This document shows, piece after piece, positions 17,912 through 26,546 of a stretch of DNA of 64,000 bases. The DNA is from Caballeronia catudaia (lineage in GTDB: Bacteria; Pseudomonadota; Gammaproteobacteria; Burkholderiales; Burkholderiaceae). The stretch covers positions 1 to 64,000 of the forward strand of contig NZ_FCOF02000020.1 of the NCBI RefSeq assembly GCF_001544755.2. The letters are read 5' to 3'. Under the pieces are notes generated by a model. That model made no database searches. It saw only the letters and a list, made by a program, of their open reading frames with translations, and was not told where the DNA came from. How positions within the stretch are numbered: the stretch's first letter is position 1; each line of letters begins with the position of its first letter. The translations under genes were made by a program, and so were the position numbers.

Positions 17912-18814
17912 ATGCTCATACATCCCAATTTCGATCCCGTCGCGATTCATCTCGGTCCGCTCGCCGTGCGCTGGTACGGCCTCATGTATCTGGTGGCGTT
18001 CGTGTCGGCCATCGTGATTGGGCGGCTGCGTCTGCGGCTGCCGTATGTCTCGGCCCAGGGCTGGACCGTCAAGGACATCGACGACATGCTGTTCTACGGC
18101 GTGCTCGGCACGATTCTCGGCGGACGCCTGGGCTACGTGATGTTCTACAAGGCGAGCTTTTACGCGTCGCATCCGCTCGATATCTTCAAGGTCTGGGAAG
18201 GCGGCATGTCGTTTCACGGCGGCTTTCTCGGCGTGACGCTCGCGATGGCGCTGTTCGCGTTTCAGCGCAAGCGCACGTGGCTGCAAGTGACGGATTTCGT
18301 CGCGCCGATGGTGCCGCTCGGTCTCGCGGCGGGGCGCCTCGGCAACTTCATCAACGGCGAGCTGTGGGGCCGCGTGACGGACCCGAGCGCGCCGTGGGCA
18401 ATGCTCTTCCAGAACTCGACGAACGACGACGCGATCTGGCTTTCGAAGAATCCGCAGCTCGATGCGCAATACCATCTCACCGAGATTTTTCAGCGCTATC
18501 ACATGCTGCCGCGCCATCCGTCGCAGTTGTACGAGATCGCGCTGGAAGGGCTCGTGCTGTTCGTCGTGATCTGGACGTTTTCGCGCAAGCAGCGGCCTGT
18601 GGGCGCGATTTCCGCGCTGTTTCTGATCGGTTATGGACTGGCGCGCTTCACGGTGGAATTCGCGCGCGAGCCGGACGATTATCTCGGCCTGCTCGCGCTC
18701 GGCCTCTCGATGGGCCAATGGCTTTCGCTGCCAATGATCATCGCGGGCGTCATCATGATGATCTGGGCGTACAAGCGCAATCTGCGTCTGCCGCCCGAGC
18801 CTGTCAGGACGTAA
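17912..18814 (+). CDS. lgt: Prolipoprotein diacylglyceryl transferase
   Basis: A 300-residue polytopic inner-membrane enzyme that transfers diacylglycerol from phosphatidylglycerol to the lipobox cysteine of prolipoproteins. The signature [14 protein letters not shown] is present, as are HGGFLG and a catalytic-type arginine/histidine set. The ATG at 17912 ([20 protein letters not shown]) is preferred over an upstream TTG at 17882. It would act on the lipoproteins in this window (the OmpA protein at 45948 and the SOD-like protein at 48080). It abuts the convergent SIMPL gene with no gap. Confidence 0.94.
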   Translation: MLIHPNFDPVAIHLGPLAVRWYGLMYLVAFVSAIVIGRLRLRLPYVSAQGWTVKDIDDMLFYGVLGTILGGRLGYVMFYKASFYASHPLDIFKVWEGGMSFHGGFLGVTLAMALFAFQRKRTWLQVTDFVAPMVPLGLAAGRLGNFINGELWGRVTDPSAPWAMLFQNSTNDDAIWLSKNPQLDAQYHLTEIFQRYHMLPRHPSQLYEIALEGLVLFVVIWTFSRKQRPVGAISALFLIGYGLARFTVEFAREPDDYLGLLALGLSMGQWLSLPMIIAGVIMMIWAYKRNLRLPPEPVRT

Positions 18815-19546
18815 TCAACGCCCCATCTGCACCGAACCCGACACGTCGACGGTCACGGTCGTCGTGCCGGCTTCCATCGCGATGGGCGCAGCCATCTTCG
18901 CGTCGGCGCTCATCGCGCGCGACTGCATCATCATCACCGGGCGCGGCTGATTTCCGCTGCGTCCGACGTTCACTTCCCGAATCGTGAAATTGCTGTAGCC
19001 GAACGCTTGCGCGGCCGTCTGCGCCTGCTTGCGGAACGAATCGATGGCCTGCGACACGAGCTTCTGCTCGGCCGCGCGCTGCGCTTCGGGCGATAGCGAG
19101 AACGCGACGCTGCCAACTTGCATCGACGAGCTCATCTTGCCCGCGAGCTTGGACGCCGCGGCGAAGTCGTGCGATTCGAGCACGACTTCCGTGCGGCCGC
19201 GCCACGCGGAAATCTTGCCGTCGCGGTCAGTGGACGGATACACGGTGAACGAGCCGCTCTTCGCGGTCACGCCGTCGACGCCCTTCGCTTCGCGCAATGC
19301 GGCCTCGGCGCGCTGATTGAGCGTGTTCGTGAGCGAGGAGGGATCGGCCGCTTCCTGCTCGTAGAAGAGCGTGATGTTGACGACATCCTGCGGCACCTGC
19401 GCGCTCGATTGCGCCGAAAGCGAGAGCACGCCCGACGGTTGCGGCTGGGTGATCACCGTTTGCGCGCCGGCGGATTGAGAGAAGCTGAGCGCTGCGCCCG
19501 ACAACGCGAGGAGGGCGAGCGCGGCAGCGGTTTTCTTGTTGATCAT
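18815..19546 (-). CDS. SIMPL domain (DUF541) periplasmic protein
   Basis: A 243-residue secreted protein. Residues 1-29 are a signal peptide ending SAGAQ. The rest is the SIMPL/DUF541 fold, recognised by LSLSAQSSAQVPQDVVNITL, a long helical middle and a C-terminal TVTVDVSGSVQMG. Members such as E. coli YggE are linked to oxidative-stress tolerance and outer-membrane or periplasmic homeostasis, but the biochemical role is unknown. It stands alone on the minus strand. Confidence 0.85.
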   Translation of the reverse strand: MINKKTAAALALLALSGAALSFSQSAGAQTVITQPQPSGVLSLSAQSSAQVPQDVVNITLFYEQEAADPSSLTNTLNQRAEAALREAKGVDGVTAKSGSFTVYPSTDRDGKISAWRGRTEVVLESHDFAAASKLAGKMSSSMQVGSVAFSLSPEAQRAAEQKLVSQAIDSFRKQAQTAAQAFGYSNFTIREVNVGRSGNQPRPVMMMQSRAMSADAKMAAPIAMEAGTTTVTVDVSGSVQMGR

Positions 19547-19614
19547 CGAAGGACTCCGAATATCGCGTAAGTACGACGCGTTTTAGGCGTGGCCTTCGTG
19601 TCGTAAGTTCCGCG

Positions 19615-20073
19615 TTAGACGAGTCGCTCGGTAATAAAGCGCCACTGCGCGTCCGTCACTGGCGTGATCGACAGCCGGTTACCGCGCGCGAGCACTTGCA
19701 TGTCGGCGAGCTCTTCATGCTCGCGCAGCGCCGCGAGCGGAATGAGCGTCGTCTTCTTCACGAACTTCACGTCGACGAGCATCCAGCGCGGCGTTTCCTG
19801 CGTCGATTTGGGATCGAAGTAATCGCTTTGCGGATCGAACTGCGTGGGATCGGGATACGCCGTCGAGCACACTGTCGCGATGCCCGCGATGCCCGGCTCC
19901 GGACAGCTCGAATGATAGAAGAGCACGCCGTCGCCGACCTGCATCTGATCGCGCATGAAGTTGCGCGCCTGATAGTTGCGCACGCCCGTCCACGGCAAGG
20001 TTTTCTTCGGCGCGTGCGCGAGATGATCGATGCTCGCTTCGTCCGGTTCGGACTTCATCAGCCAGTAGCGCAT
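19615..20073 (-). CDS. EVE domain-containing protein
   Basis: A 152-residue single-domain protein of the EVE fold, related to PUA and YTH domains that bind modified bases. Characteristic pieces are RYWLMKSEPDEASIDHL, WTGVRNYQARNFMRD, GVLFYHSSCPEPGIAG and a late LIPLAALRE. EVE proteins are thought to recognise modified nucleic acid, and some are part of modification-dependent defence, but this core version beside 6S RNA is widespread in Betaproteobacteria and probably has a housekeeping role. It is downstream of 6S RNA on the same strand. Confidence 0.9.
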   Translation of the reverse strand: MRYWLMKSEPDEASIDHLAHAPKKTLPWTGVRNYQARNFMRDQMQVGDGVLFYHSSCPEPGIAGIATVCSTAYPDPTQFDPQSDYFDPKSTQETPRWMLVDVKFVKKTTLIPLAALREHEELADMQVLARGNRLSITPVTDAQWRFITERLV

Positions 20074-20106
20074 GATTGTTCGCTGTGCAGGATCGACGAT
20101 ACAAAT

Positions 20107-20135
20107 GAAAACGGCATCGGAAAAACCGATGCCGT
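20107..20135 (-). terminator. Terminator downstream of 6S RNA
   Basis: ACGGCATCGG and CCGATGCCGT pair on the minus strand and are followed by TTTTCATTTG. It lies 12 bases past the predicted 3' end of 6S RNA and before the EVE gene. Confidence 0.82.
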
Positions 20136-20147
20136 CATTTGAATGGG

Positions 20148-20325
20148 GTCCCCGCCACGGCCGCTAGGCCGGCATCCTGAACCTGGGTTCAAGATTGGTC
20201 GCGGTAAGCAACACTTCGGGTACATCGGACTAGCGACGCGCGCGCCCATGTTGCAAGGTTCCGCAACCGTGCCAATATAGCATTGGTTCAAGGAATATAT
20301 GACCTTGGCGAACCAGGCAGGGAAC
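20148..20325 (-). ncRNA. ssrS: 6S RNA
   Basis: About 178 nt. The closing stem pairs GTTCCC(T)GCC at 20325-20316 with GGCGGGGAC at 20156-20148. The conserved hairpin CTTGAACCCAGGTTCAGG is present near the 3' side, matching the CUUGAACC-GGUUCAAG element of E. coli 6S RNA. TTCGCCAAGG near the 5' end matches its 5' arm. The long bulged helix mimics an open promoter and holds sigma-70 RNA polymerase in stationary phase. Position between zapA and an EVE gene also fits; the ends are estimated from pairing. Confidence 0.85.
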
Positions 20326-20444
20326 CGTCACTTTACACCAATCGTTTGCCTGATGCAGCTTCTTGGCAGCGTTCGCGCGGTATCTTTTTTCGATTGACAT
20401 TGCGCGCTGATTGACTCGACGCACGGACGCCTTATTGCTCGTGA

Positions 20445-20759
20445 TTATTGCACTTCATATTGCGCAATGACGGCGCCCAGTTGCTCGTTCATCGAGTGCA
20501 TGGTGCGGCGGATTTCCTCGGCGGGGAAGGCTTCGCCGTGGCGCACGCTGTCCTGCAACTTAAGCAATTCCGACGCCAGCGAAAGTGCCGCCATCACCGC
20601 GATGCGATCCGTGCCGCGCACGCTGCTGGCATTACGCACCTTGTTCATTTCGGCGTCGACGCGCGCGACGGCTTCACGCAGCGCGGCTTCCGTTTCAGGC
20701 GAGCACGCGAGGCGATACGGCTGCCCGAGAATGGATACTTCGATCTGCGTGGTCGTCAT
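20445..20759 (-). CDS. zapA: Cell division protein ZapA
   Basis: A 104-residue ZapA protein that cross-links FtsZ filaments at the division ring. It starts MTTTQIEVSILGQPYRLACS and continues with the typical long helix (DAEMNKVRNASSVRGTDRIA, AVMAALSLASELL). Its start overlaps the stop of the upstream coiled-coil gene by 4 bases. 6S RNA lies about 120 bases downstream on the same strand. Confidence 0.93.
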   Translation of the reverse strand: MTTTQIEVSILGQPYRLACSPETEAALREAVARVDAEMNKVRNASSVRGTDRIAVMAALSLASELLKLQDSVRHGEAFPAEEIRRTMHSMNEQLGAVIAQYEVQ

Positions 20760-21124
20760 GCCTTCTCTCCTTGATGATGCTCGCCGTGCAATGCCGCTTC
20801 ATGTGCTTCCTGCGAATCGGTTTCGAGGAGATCGAGTTGATTGTCGGCTTCGGCATGCTGCTCGGACTTCGCGCGCGGCAGCTTTTCGAGAATGGCGTTG
20901 AGGCGCACTTGCGCGTCGTCGATTTTCGCGGAGAGCGAGTCGCGTTCGGACTGCAGCGTATCGCGTTCTTCGCGCACTTGTGCCAGTTCGGCCTGCACGT
21001 TCGCATAGTCGGCGCGCAGCTGTTCGAGCTGGTCCTGCAGCGCCTGATGCGCCTGCTTGTGGCGCTCGCTGATCTGGATCAGCCGGCCGATATTTCCTGA
21101 CAGTGATTCGAGTTCGTTGAGCAT
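20756..21124 (-). CDS. Coiled-coil protein coupled to zapA (ZapB-like role possible)
   Basis: A 122-residue protein that is almost one coiled coil from residue 10 to about 85 (heptads in QDQLEQLRADYANVQAEL and EERDTLQSERDSLSAKIDD). It is followed by an acidic, His-rich tail (HEAALHGEHHQGEKA). No signal or membrane segment. It is the first gene of a two-gene unit with zapA (4-base overlap). By size, structure and position it may work like ZapB, a coiled-coil ZapA partner, but clear sequence identity is not visible. Confidence 0.85.
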   Translation of the reverse strand: MLNELESLSGNIGRLIQISERHKQAHQALQDQLEQLRADYANVQAELAQVREERDTLQSERDSLSAKIDDAQVRLNAILEKLPRAKSEQHAEADNQLDLLETDSQEAHEAALHGEHHQGEKA

Positions 21125-21400
21125 GTGCTGCGTCCTCTAAAGACCTCGCATTTTAGCGCGGTTAAACGGCGCTTCCGATAAATGTCTCGTTTCGAGACGT
21201 AACAGCACGCGATCTCGCGTTTAAACGATCGATCGCCGTGCATTCGTGTGCAGAAAACGCGAGCGCGGGTCGCCGCTCGCGAGGACAGGTCGGGTCGGCT
21301 GCTCGTCCGGTTCTTGTTCGATTCGTCGTGCGCCGCGCCATTTCGTCCGCGCCGTTTTCTTGACGGCCCCAACTCGCGCTCCTACACTTGCGGCACTTTT

Positions 21401-21690
21401 GGTGCTCGCATCCGCGGATCTCGCGGATGCAGTCAAACGGGAAACAGGAAGCGAAGTCCTCAGCCGCGGACGAGCCAACCTGTGCTGCCCCCGCAACGGT
21501 AAGCGACCGCAACGCAAGTTGCAAGTCGTCTCATGCGCGTTTTTGCAGCCCGAGCGTGCCGATTCCATATCGCATCCGATATTGCTTTCGACATCGCGCC
21601 GCCTCACTGCAAGAAACGTGACGACGCCACTGCGCACGATGCGCGGGAAGGCGAGACGATGCGTCGCCAGCCCGGATACCGGCCAGAGTT
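21401..21690 (+). promoter_or_regulatory. Cobalamin (adenosylcobalamin) riboswitch
   Basis: This 290-nt leader carries the conserved pieces of the B12 riboswitch in order: GGTGCTCGCATCC, AAACGGGAA, the B12 box CTGCCCCCGCAACGGTAAG (about 21486-21505), and the closing CAGCCCGGATACCGGCC (21668-21684). It lies 95 bases before btuB. Ligand binding should lower expression of the uptake and salvage genes that follow. GC-rich inverted repeats at 21737-21770 could be the expression platform. The rest of the gap 21125-21400 shows no gene. Confidence 0.92.
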
Positions 21691-21785
21691 CGACGCATGC
21701 GCGCACCAACGCGCCTATGCGTTTCGTCGCGCATCGTCCTCGCGGGGAGCGGGGCCGCGCTCACGCGAATACGGACACTTCACGC

Positions 21786-23672
21786 ATGGTTTCGCCATTG
21801 GCCGCGCTCAGGGACGGCCGCTATCGTCATGGCGCGCTCGCCGCCGCCGTCATAAGTTTTCCCCTTTTCGTACATGCCGTACCTGCCGCACATGCCGCGG
21901 ATGACGCATCGCAAACGCTTGCGCCCGTCGTCGTCACAGCGACACGCGCGCCGCAGCCGCTGGCGGACTCCATCGCGCAAACTTCCGTCTTCGACGAACA
22001 GGACATCGCCGACGCCAACGCCGACGACGCGCTCGGCCTCGTCGCGCTGGCGCCCGGCGTGCAGATCACGCGCAACGGCGGGCCGGGCGCGAATTCGGGT
22101 TTATATATACGCGGCGCGGCCTCGTCGCAATCGCTGGTGCTGATCGACGGCGTGCGCGTGGAATCGGCATCGCTCGGCGCGGCGCAGTTGTCGCAACTGA
22201 TGCTCGACGAGATCGGACGCGTCGAAGTCGTGAACGGCAACGTGTCGGCGCTATACGGCTCGAACGCGATCGGCGGCGTGGTGCAGATCTTCACGAAGGA
22301 AGGCGGGGCGCATCCTCCGCGCTTCAACTTCGAGGCCGAGTACGGCAGCTATCACACGCAGCGGCAATCGGCGGGCGTGAACGGCGCGCTCGACAAGGAT
22401 GGCCGCACGACTTTCAGCGTCAACATCTCGCGCGAAAAGACCGACGGCTTCACATCGATCGATCCGAACATTGCGCCCAATGCGAATCCGAACGCGAACG
22501 GGTATCTCAACGAAAGCGTCGCGGCGACGCTGCGCCATAAGCTCAGCGACAAGTGGGACGCGGGCGTGCGCTTTCTGCAGTCGAACGGCGTCAACAGTTT
22601 CGACGATGCCTATGGCCTGCCGACCGACATCAACGACACGCACGATCGCGTGCGCTCGGCGTCCGTGTTCGCGAACGGCAGGATCACCGATGACTGGACG
22701 ACGCACTTCACGATCGCGCAAGGGCAAGACCGTTCGAACATCGAGCAGAACGGCGTTTATACGAGCCGCTTCGACTCGGAGAACCGTCAATACATCTGGC
22801 AGAACGATTTCAGGATCACCGATGCGCACAAGCTGCTCTTCGGCTACGAGCATCTCGATCAGACGCTCGATTCCGATCAGTTCGACGCACCCGACCGGCA
22901 CGTGAACTCGGTGTTCGCGGGCTACGTGGGCCGCATCGGGCCGAGCGAATTGCAGGCGAATCTGCGGCACGACCAGTATTCCGATTTCGGCGGCGCGAAC
23001 AGCTACTATCTGGGCTACGCGTACAACTTCGACGCGCACTGGCGCGCGAGCGCGAGCTACGCGGCGTCGTTTCGCGCGCCGAGCTTCGATGACCTCTACT
23101 ATCCGATCAGCGGCAATCCGTCGATTCAGCCGGAGCGCAGCCATTCGGTCGAGGCCGCGTTGCAGTACGCATCGAATGCGCTGGGCGTCGCGCGCGTCAC
23201 GTTGTTCCAGACGCGCTATTCGAATCTGATCGACTATGTCTCCGATGGCGGCTTCTACTATGTCGCGCAGAATGTCGGGCGCGCGAAGGTGCAGGGCATC
23301 GAGGGATCGTGGGCGGGACATGTCGGCGCGACGGACGTGCGCGCGGGCGTCACGTTCCAGAATCCCGTCGACGAAACGAACAACGAAGATCTGACGCGGC
23401 GCGCGCGGCGTTTCGCGACGCTCACCGCGCATCGGACGATCGGTCGCTGGCGCGTCGGCGGCGAATGGATCATGAGCGGAGAGCGCAGCGATTACGATTC
23501 GACGCTCTCGGGTTACGGCATCGTGAACCTGTCGGCGCGTTACGACATATCGAAGTCGTGGTACGTCACGGCGCGCATCGACAATCTCTTCGACAAGGAC
23601 TATGAACTCGCGTACTCGTACAACACGCCACGGCGCGGCGCCTACGTCACGTTGGGCTGGCATCCGTCGTGA
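21786..23672 (+). CDS. btuB: TonB-dependent vitamin B12 receptor BtuB
   Basis: A 628-residue outer-membrane receptor. A signal peptide ends near AHAAD. A TonB-box-like segment (LAPVVVTATR) is followed by the plug domain (GLYIRGAASSQSLVLIDGVR, ALYGSNAIGGVVQIFTK) and a 22-strand barrel ending in ARYDISKSWYVTARIDNLFD and a terminal aromatic strand. The riboswitch upstream specifies cobalamin. The ATG at 21786 is chosen because it gives a normal signal peptide; no clear ribosome site precedes it. The stop overlaps the permease start by 4 bases. Confidence 0.93.
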   Translation: MVSPLAALRDGRYRHGALAAAVISFPLFVHAVPAAHAADDASQTLAPVVVTATRAPQPLADSIAQTSVFDEQDIADANADDALGLVALAPGVQITRNGGPGANSGLYIRGAASSQSLVLIDGVRVESASLGAAQLSQLMLDEIGRVEVVNGNVSALYGSNAIGGVVQIFTKEGGAHPPRFNFEAEYGSYHTQRQSAGVNGALDKDGRTTFSVNISREKTDGFTSIDPNIAPNANPNANGYLNESVAATLRHKLSDKWDAGVRFLQSNGVNSFDDAYGLPTDINDTHDRVRSASVFANGRITDDWTTHFTIAQGQDRSNIEQNGVYTSRFDSENRQYIWQNDFRITDAHKLLFGYEHLDQTLDSDQFDAPDRHVNSVFAGYVGRIGPSELQANLRHDQYSDFGGANSYYLGYAYNFDAHWRASASYAASFRAPSFDDLYYPISGNPSIQPERSHSVEAALQYASNALGVARVTLFQTRYSNLIDYVSDGGFYYVAQNVGRAKVQGIEGSWAGHVGATDVRAGVTFQNPVDETNNEDLTRRARRFATLTAHRTIGRWRVGGEWIMSGERSDYDSTLSGYGIVNLSARYDISKSWYVTARIDNLFDKDYELAYSYNTPRRGAYVTLGWHPS

Positions 23673-24706
23673 GTGATGCCGTGCGGCGCGTCCATGCGAT
23701 GAACGCCGCTCGCGCCACGACCATCTGGATCGCACTCGGCATCGCGTGCGTGTGCGTGCTCGTCGCGTCGCTCGTGATGGGCAGCGTCGCGTTGCCGGTG
23801 TCGCGTGCGCTCGGCGCGCTCTTTCACCTGCATGCCGCGACGCCCGCAACGTTCGATCTCGCCGATGACATCGTGCTCACGCTACGTTTGCCGCGCGCGC
23901 TCGCGGGCTTCGCATCGGGCGCGCTGCTCGCGACGGCGGGTGCGCTGCTGCAAGTGCTGTTGCGCAATCCCCTCGCGGAGCCGTATGTGCTCGGCGTGTC
24001 CGGCGGCGCGGCGGCGTTCGCGCTGGCCGCGATGCTCGCGTCGATGCCGTGGTGGGGCGTCGATATCGCGTCGTGCGCGGGTGCGTTCGCATCGATCGTT
24101 CTCGTGCTCGGGCTCGCGCGCAGAGATTTGTGGCGCAGCGGACAGGACGCATCGCCACGGCTTTTGCTGACGGGCGTTGTGATCGCATCGGGATGGGGCG
24201 CGTTGATCACGCTGATGCTGAGCGTTGCGCCGGAGAACCGGCTGCGCGGCATGATTTTCTGGCTGACGGGCGATCTGAACGGCGCGGCGCCGCCGTGGCC
24301 CGCGTTGATCGCGCTGGCGGTCGTGCTCGTCGCGATCGTGCCCGTCGCGCCGCAACTGAACGTGCTGCTGCGTGGCGATGCCGCGGCGCAATCGCTCGGC
24401 GTGCCGGTCGCGCGCCTGCGTTTGCGCGTGTACCTCGTCGCGTCGCTCGCGGCGGCCGCCGCGGTGACGACGGCGGGGACCATCGGCTTCGTCGGGCTCG
24501 TCGTGCCGCATCTCTTGCGCCTCGCGTTCGGCAACGATCAGCGCATGCTGGTGCCCGCCGCCGCGCTCGCGGGCGGGCTCGCCGTGATGGCCGCCGATCT
24601 CGCCGCGCGCACGATCATCGCGCCCGCGCAATTGCCGGTGGGCGTCGTGACCGCGCTGATCGGCGTGCCGATGTTCCTGTGGATGCTGCTGCGGAGACCG
24701 CGATGA
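23669..24706 (+). CDS. btuC: B12 ABC transporter permease (FecCD/BtuC family)
   Basis: A 345-residue inner-membrane permease with about ten hydrophobic segments. Family motifs are LRLPRALAGFASGALLATAG, AEPYVLGVSGGAA and GFVGLVVPHLLRL. The GTG start at 23669 overlaps the btuB stop; an in-frame ATG at 23699 is an alternative. It forms the transmembrane channel with the ATPase encoded next (4-base overlap) and should receive cobalamin from BtuF encoded at 27866 on the other strand. Confidence 0.9.
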   Translation: MSDAVRRVHAMNAARATTIWIALGIACVCVLVASLVMGSVALPVSRALGALFHLHAATPATFDLADDIVLTLRLPRALAGFASGALLATAGALLQVLLRNPLAEPYVLGVSGGAAAFALAAMLASMPWWGVDIASCAGAFASIVLVLGLARRDLWRSGQDASPRLLLTGVVIASGWGALITLMLSVAPENRLRGMIFWLTGDLNGAAPPWPALIALAVVLVAIVPVAPQLNVLLRGDAAAQSLGVPVARLRLRVYLVASLAAAAAVTTAGTIGFVGLVVPHLLRLAFGNDQRMLVPAAALAGGLAVMAADLAARTIIAPAQLPVGVVTALIGVPMFLWMLLRRPR

Positions 24707-25479
24707 CGCTGCATCTCGACCACGTCGTGCTTCGCGCAGGCACGCGCACGCTCATCGAAGGTCTCACGCAAAGCATCGAAAGCGGCGAGATGTGGTGCAT
24801 CGCCGGGCCGAACGGCGCGGGCAAGACGACGCTCATCAACGTGCTCGCGGGACTCGCGAAACCAGCGTCGGGCAGCGTGTCGCTCGATGGCCGCGCGCTC
24901 GCATCATGGCGCGCCGCGGATTTCGCACGCGCACGCGCGTTGATGCCGCAGGCGACGCACGACGCATTCAGCGCGACCGTGCTCGATACCGTGCTGCTCA
25001 ACCGCTTTCCGTATCTCACCGGCTGGGGCTGGGAGAACGAAGACGACCGCAGCGCGGCGCGTTCGGCGCTCGACATGCTCGGCCTCGCGTCGTTCGCATT
25101 GCGCGATGTGCTGACGCTGTCGGGCGGTGAGCGTCAACGCGTCGCACTGGCCGCCACGTTGTGCCAGAACGCGCCGCTCGTGCTGCTCGACGAACCGCTC
25201 GCGCATCTGGATCTGCATCATCAGATCGACTGCCTGCACGCATTGCGCGATGCGGCGAGCGCGCAAAAGCGCACCATCGTCTTCTCGTGCCACGATCTGA
25301 ACCTCGCGCGCAGTTTCGCGACTCACGCGCTGTTGCTCGACGGCAAAGGCTGCGCACATGCGGGCCTCGTCGCCGATGTGCTGACGCCCGAGCGCGCGAG
25401 CGCCGCATTCGGCTATCCGCTCGCGCTGATCCGCGACGGCGGGCACGAAGCGCTCGTGCCTTCCATTCATCGACTCTGA
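24703..25479 (+). CDS. btuD: B12 ABC transporter ATP-binding protein
   Basis: A 258-residue ABC ATPase. Walker A is GPNGAGKTT, the signature is LSGGERQR, Walker B is LVLLDEPLAHLDL, and a switch histidine follows in VFSCHDLNLA. The ATG at 24703 overlaps the permease stop as ATGA and gives the normal family length; the frame is open far upstream but only as a shadow of btuC. It energises cobalamin import. Confidence 0.92.
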   Translation: MTLHLDHVVLRAGTRTLIEGLTQSIESGEMWCIAGPNGAGKTTLINVLAGLAKPASGSVSLDGRALASWRAADFARARALMPQATHDAFSATVLDTVLLNRFPYLTGWGWENEDDRSAARSALDMLGLASFALRDVLTLSGGERQRVALAATLCQNAPLVLLDEPLAHLDLHHQIDCLHALRDAASAQKRTIVFSCHDLNLARSFATHALLLDGKGCAHAGLVADVLTPERASAAFGYPLALIRDGGHEALVPSIHRL

Positions 25480-25489
25480 AGGACTTCCA

Positions 25490-26536
25490 ATGCTCAACGA
25501 CATTCCCATGCCCCGCGCGCTCGATCGCACCATCGAAACTGAACTGCGCCGCGTCATCGACATGAAGACGAAGCCGCCCGGCAGCCTGGGACGGCTCGAA
25601 TCCATCGCGCTGCAAATGGGCCTGATCCAGCGCACGACCAAGCCGCGCATCGAGCGTCCGGCGATGATCGTGTTCGCCGGCGATCACGGCATCGCGCAAG
25701 AGGGCGTCAGCTCGTATCCGCAGGAAGTGACCGCGCAGATGGTCGCGAATTTTCTGGCGGGCGGCGCTGCGATCAACGCGCTGTCGCGTTCGGTCGGCAT
25801 GACGCTCGAAGTGGTCGATGCGGGCGTCGCGACGCCGATTCCCATCGATCATGGTTATGAGCGGTTGTCGCTCGGGCTCGGCACGCGCAACTTCGCGCAC
25901 GAACTCGCGATGTCACGCGACACCGCGCTCGAAGGCATCGCGCGGGGCGCGGCGCGCGTGCGGCATCATGCGTCGCTCGGCACGAACGTGATCGGCTTCG
26001 GCGAGATGGGCATCGCGAATACGTCGGCGGCGGCGTGCCTGATGAGCCGGCTGTGCGATGTGCCGGTCGATGAATGCGTCGGACGCGGCACCGGCCTCGA
26101 TGACAAAGGTCTCGCGCATAAGCGCGATGTGCTCTCGAAAGCTCTCGCGCTGCATCGCGACGAAGGCGACGCCATCGACACGCTCGCGACCTTCGGCGGC
26201 TTCGAAATCGCGATGATGACGGGTGCCTATCTCGCCGCCGCCTGCGAAGGCATGACGATCCTCGTCGATGGCTTCATCGCCACATCCGCGCTCGTCGTCG
26301 CATCGAAGATCGCGCCTCACGTGCTCGACTATTGCGTGTTCGCGCATGCGTCGGACGAGGCGGGGCATCGGCGCATGCTCGCGCATTTCAATGCCGCGCC
26401 GCTCCTGCAACTCGACTTGCGGCTCGGCGAAGGCACGGGCGCGGCGCTCGCGTTGCCGATCCTGCGCGCGGCCGTCGCGTTCGTCGATGAAATGGCGAGC
26501 TTCGAGTCGGCGGGCGTGTCGAACAAATCCGCATGA
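25490..26536 (+). CDS. cobT: Nicotinate-nucleotide-dimethylbenzimidazole phosphoribosyltransferase
   Basis: A 348-residue CobT enzyme that activates the lower-ligand base to alpha-ribazole phosphate. Recognisable pieces are KTKPPGSLGRLESIALQM, VFAGDHGIAQEGVSSYP, GEMGIANTSAA and the catalytic region near FEIAMMTGAYLAAA. It starts 10 bases after btuD and is followed by cobS, so uptake and nucleotide-loop assembly are in one transcription unit under the riboswitch. Confidence 0.95.
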   Translation: MLNDIPMPRALDRTIETELRRVIDMKTKPPGSLGRLESIALQMGLIQRTTKPRIERPAMIVFAGDHGIAQEGVSSYPQEVTAQMVANFLAGGAAINALSRSVGMTLEVVDAGVATPIPIDHGYERLSLGLGTRNFAHELAMSRDTALEGIARGAARVRHHASLGTNVIGFGEMGIANTSAAACLMSRLCDVPVDECVGRGTGLDDKGLAHKRDVLSKALALHRDEGDAIDTLATFGGFEIAMMTGAYLAAACEGMTILVDGFIATSALVVASKIAPHVLDYCVFAHASDEAGHRRMLAHFNAAPLLQLDLRLGEGTGAALALPILRAAVAFVDEMASFESAGVSNKSA

Positions 26537-26546
26537 GCGCAACGAG

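Noticed and set aside
19615-20073. EVE gene as part of a defence island
   Set aside because: No methyltransferase or nuclease gene is nearby, and the EVE-6S RNA-zapA order is ordinary core synteny in this group.
21246-21785. A 180-residue N-terminal extension of BtuB
   Set aside because: It would translate through the conserved cobalamin riboswitch and displace the signal peptide from the N-terminus.
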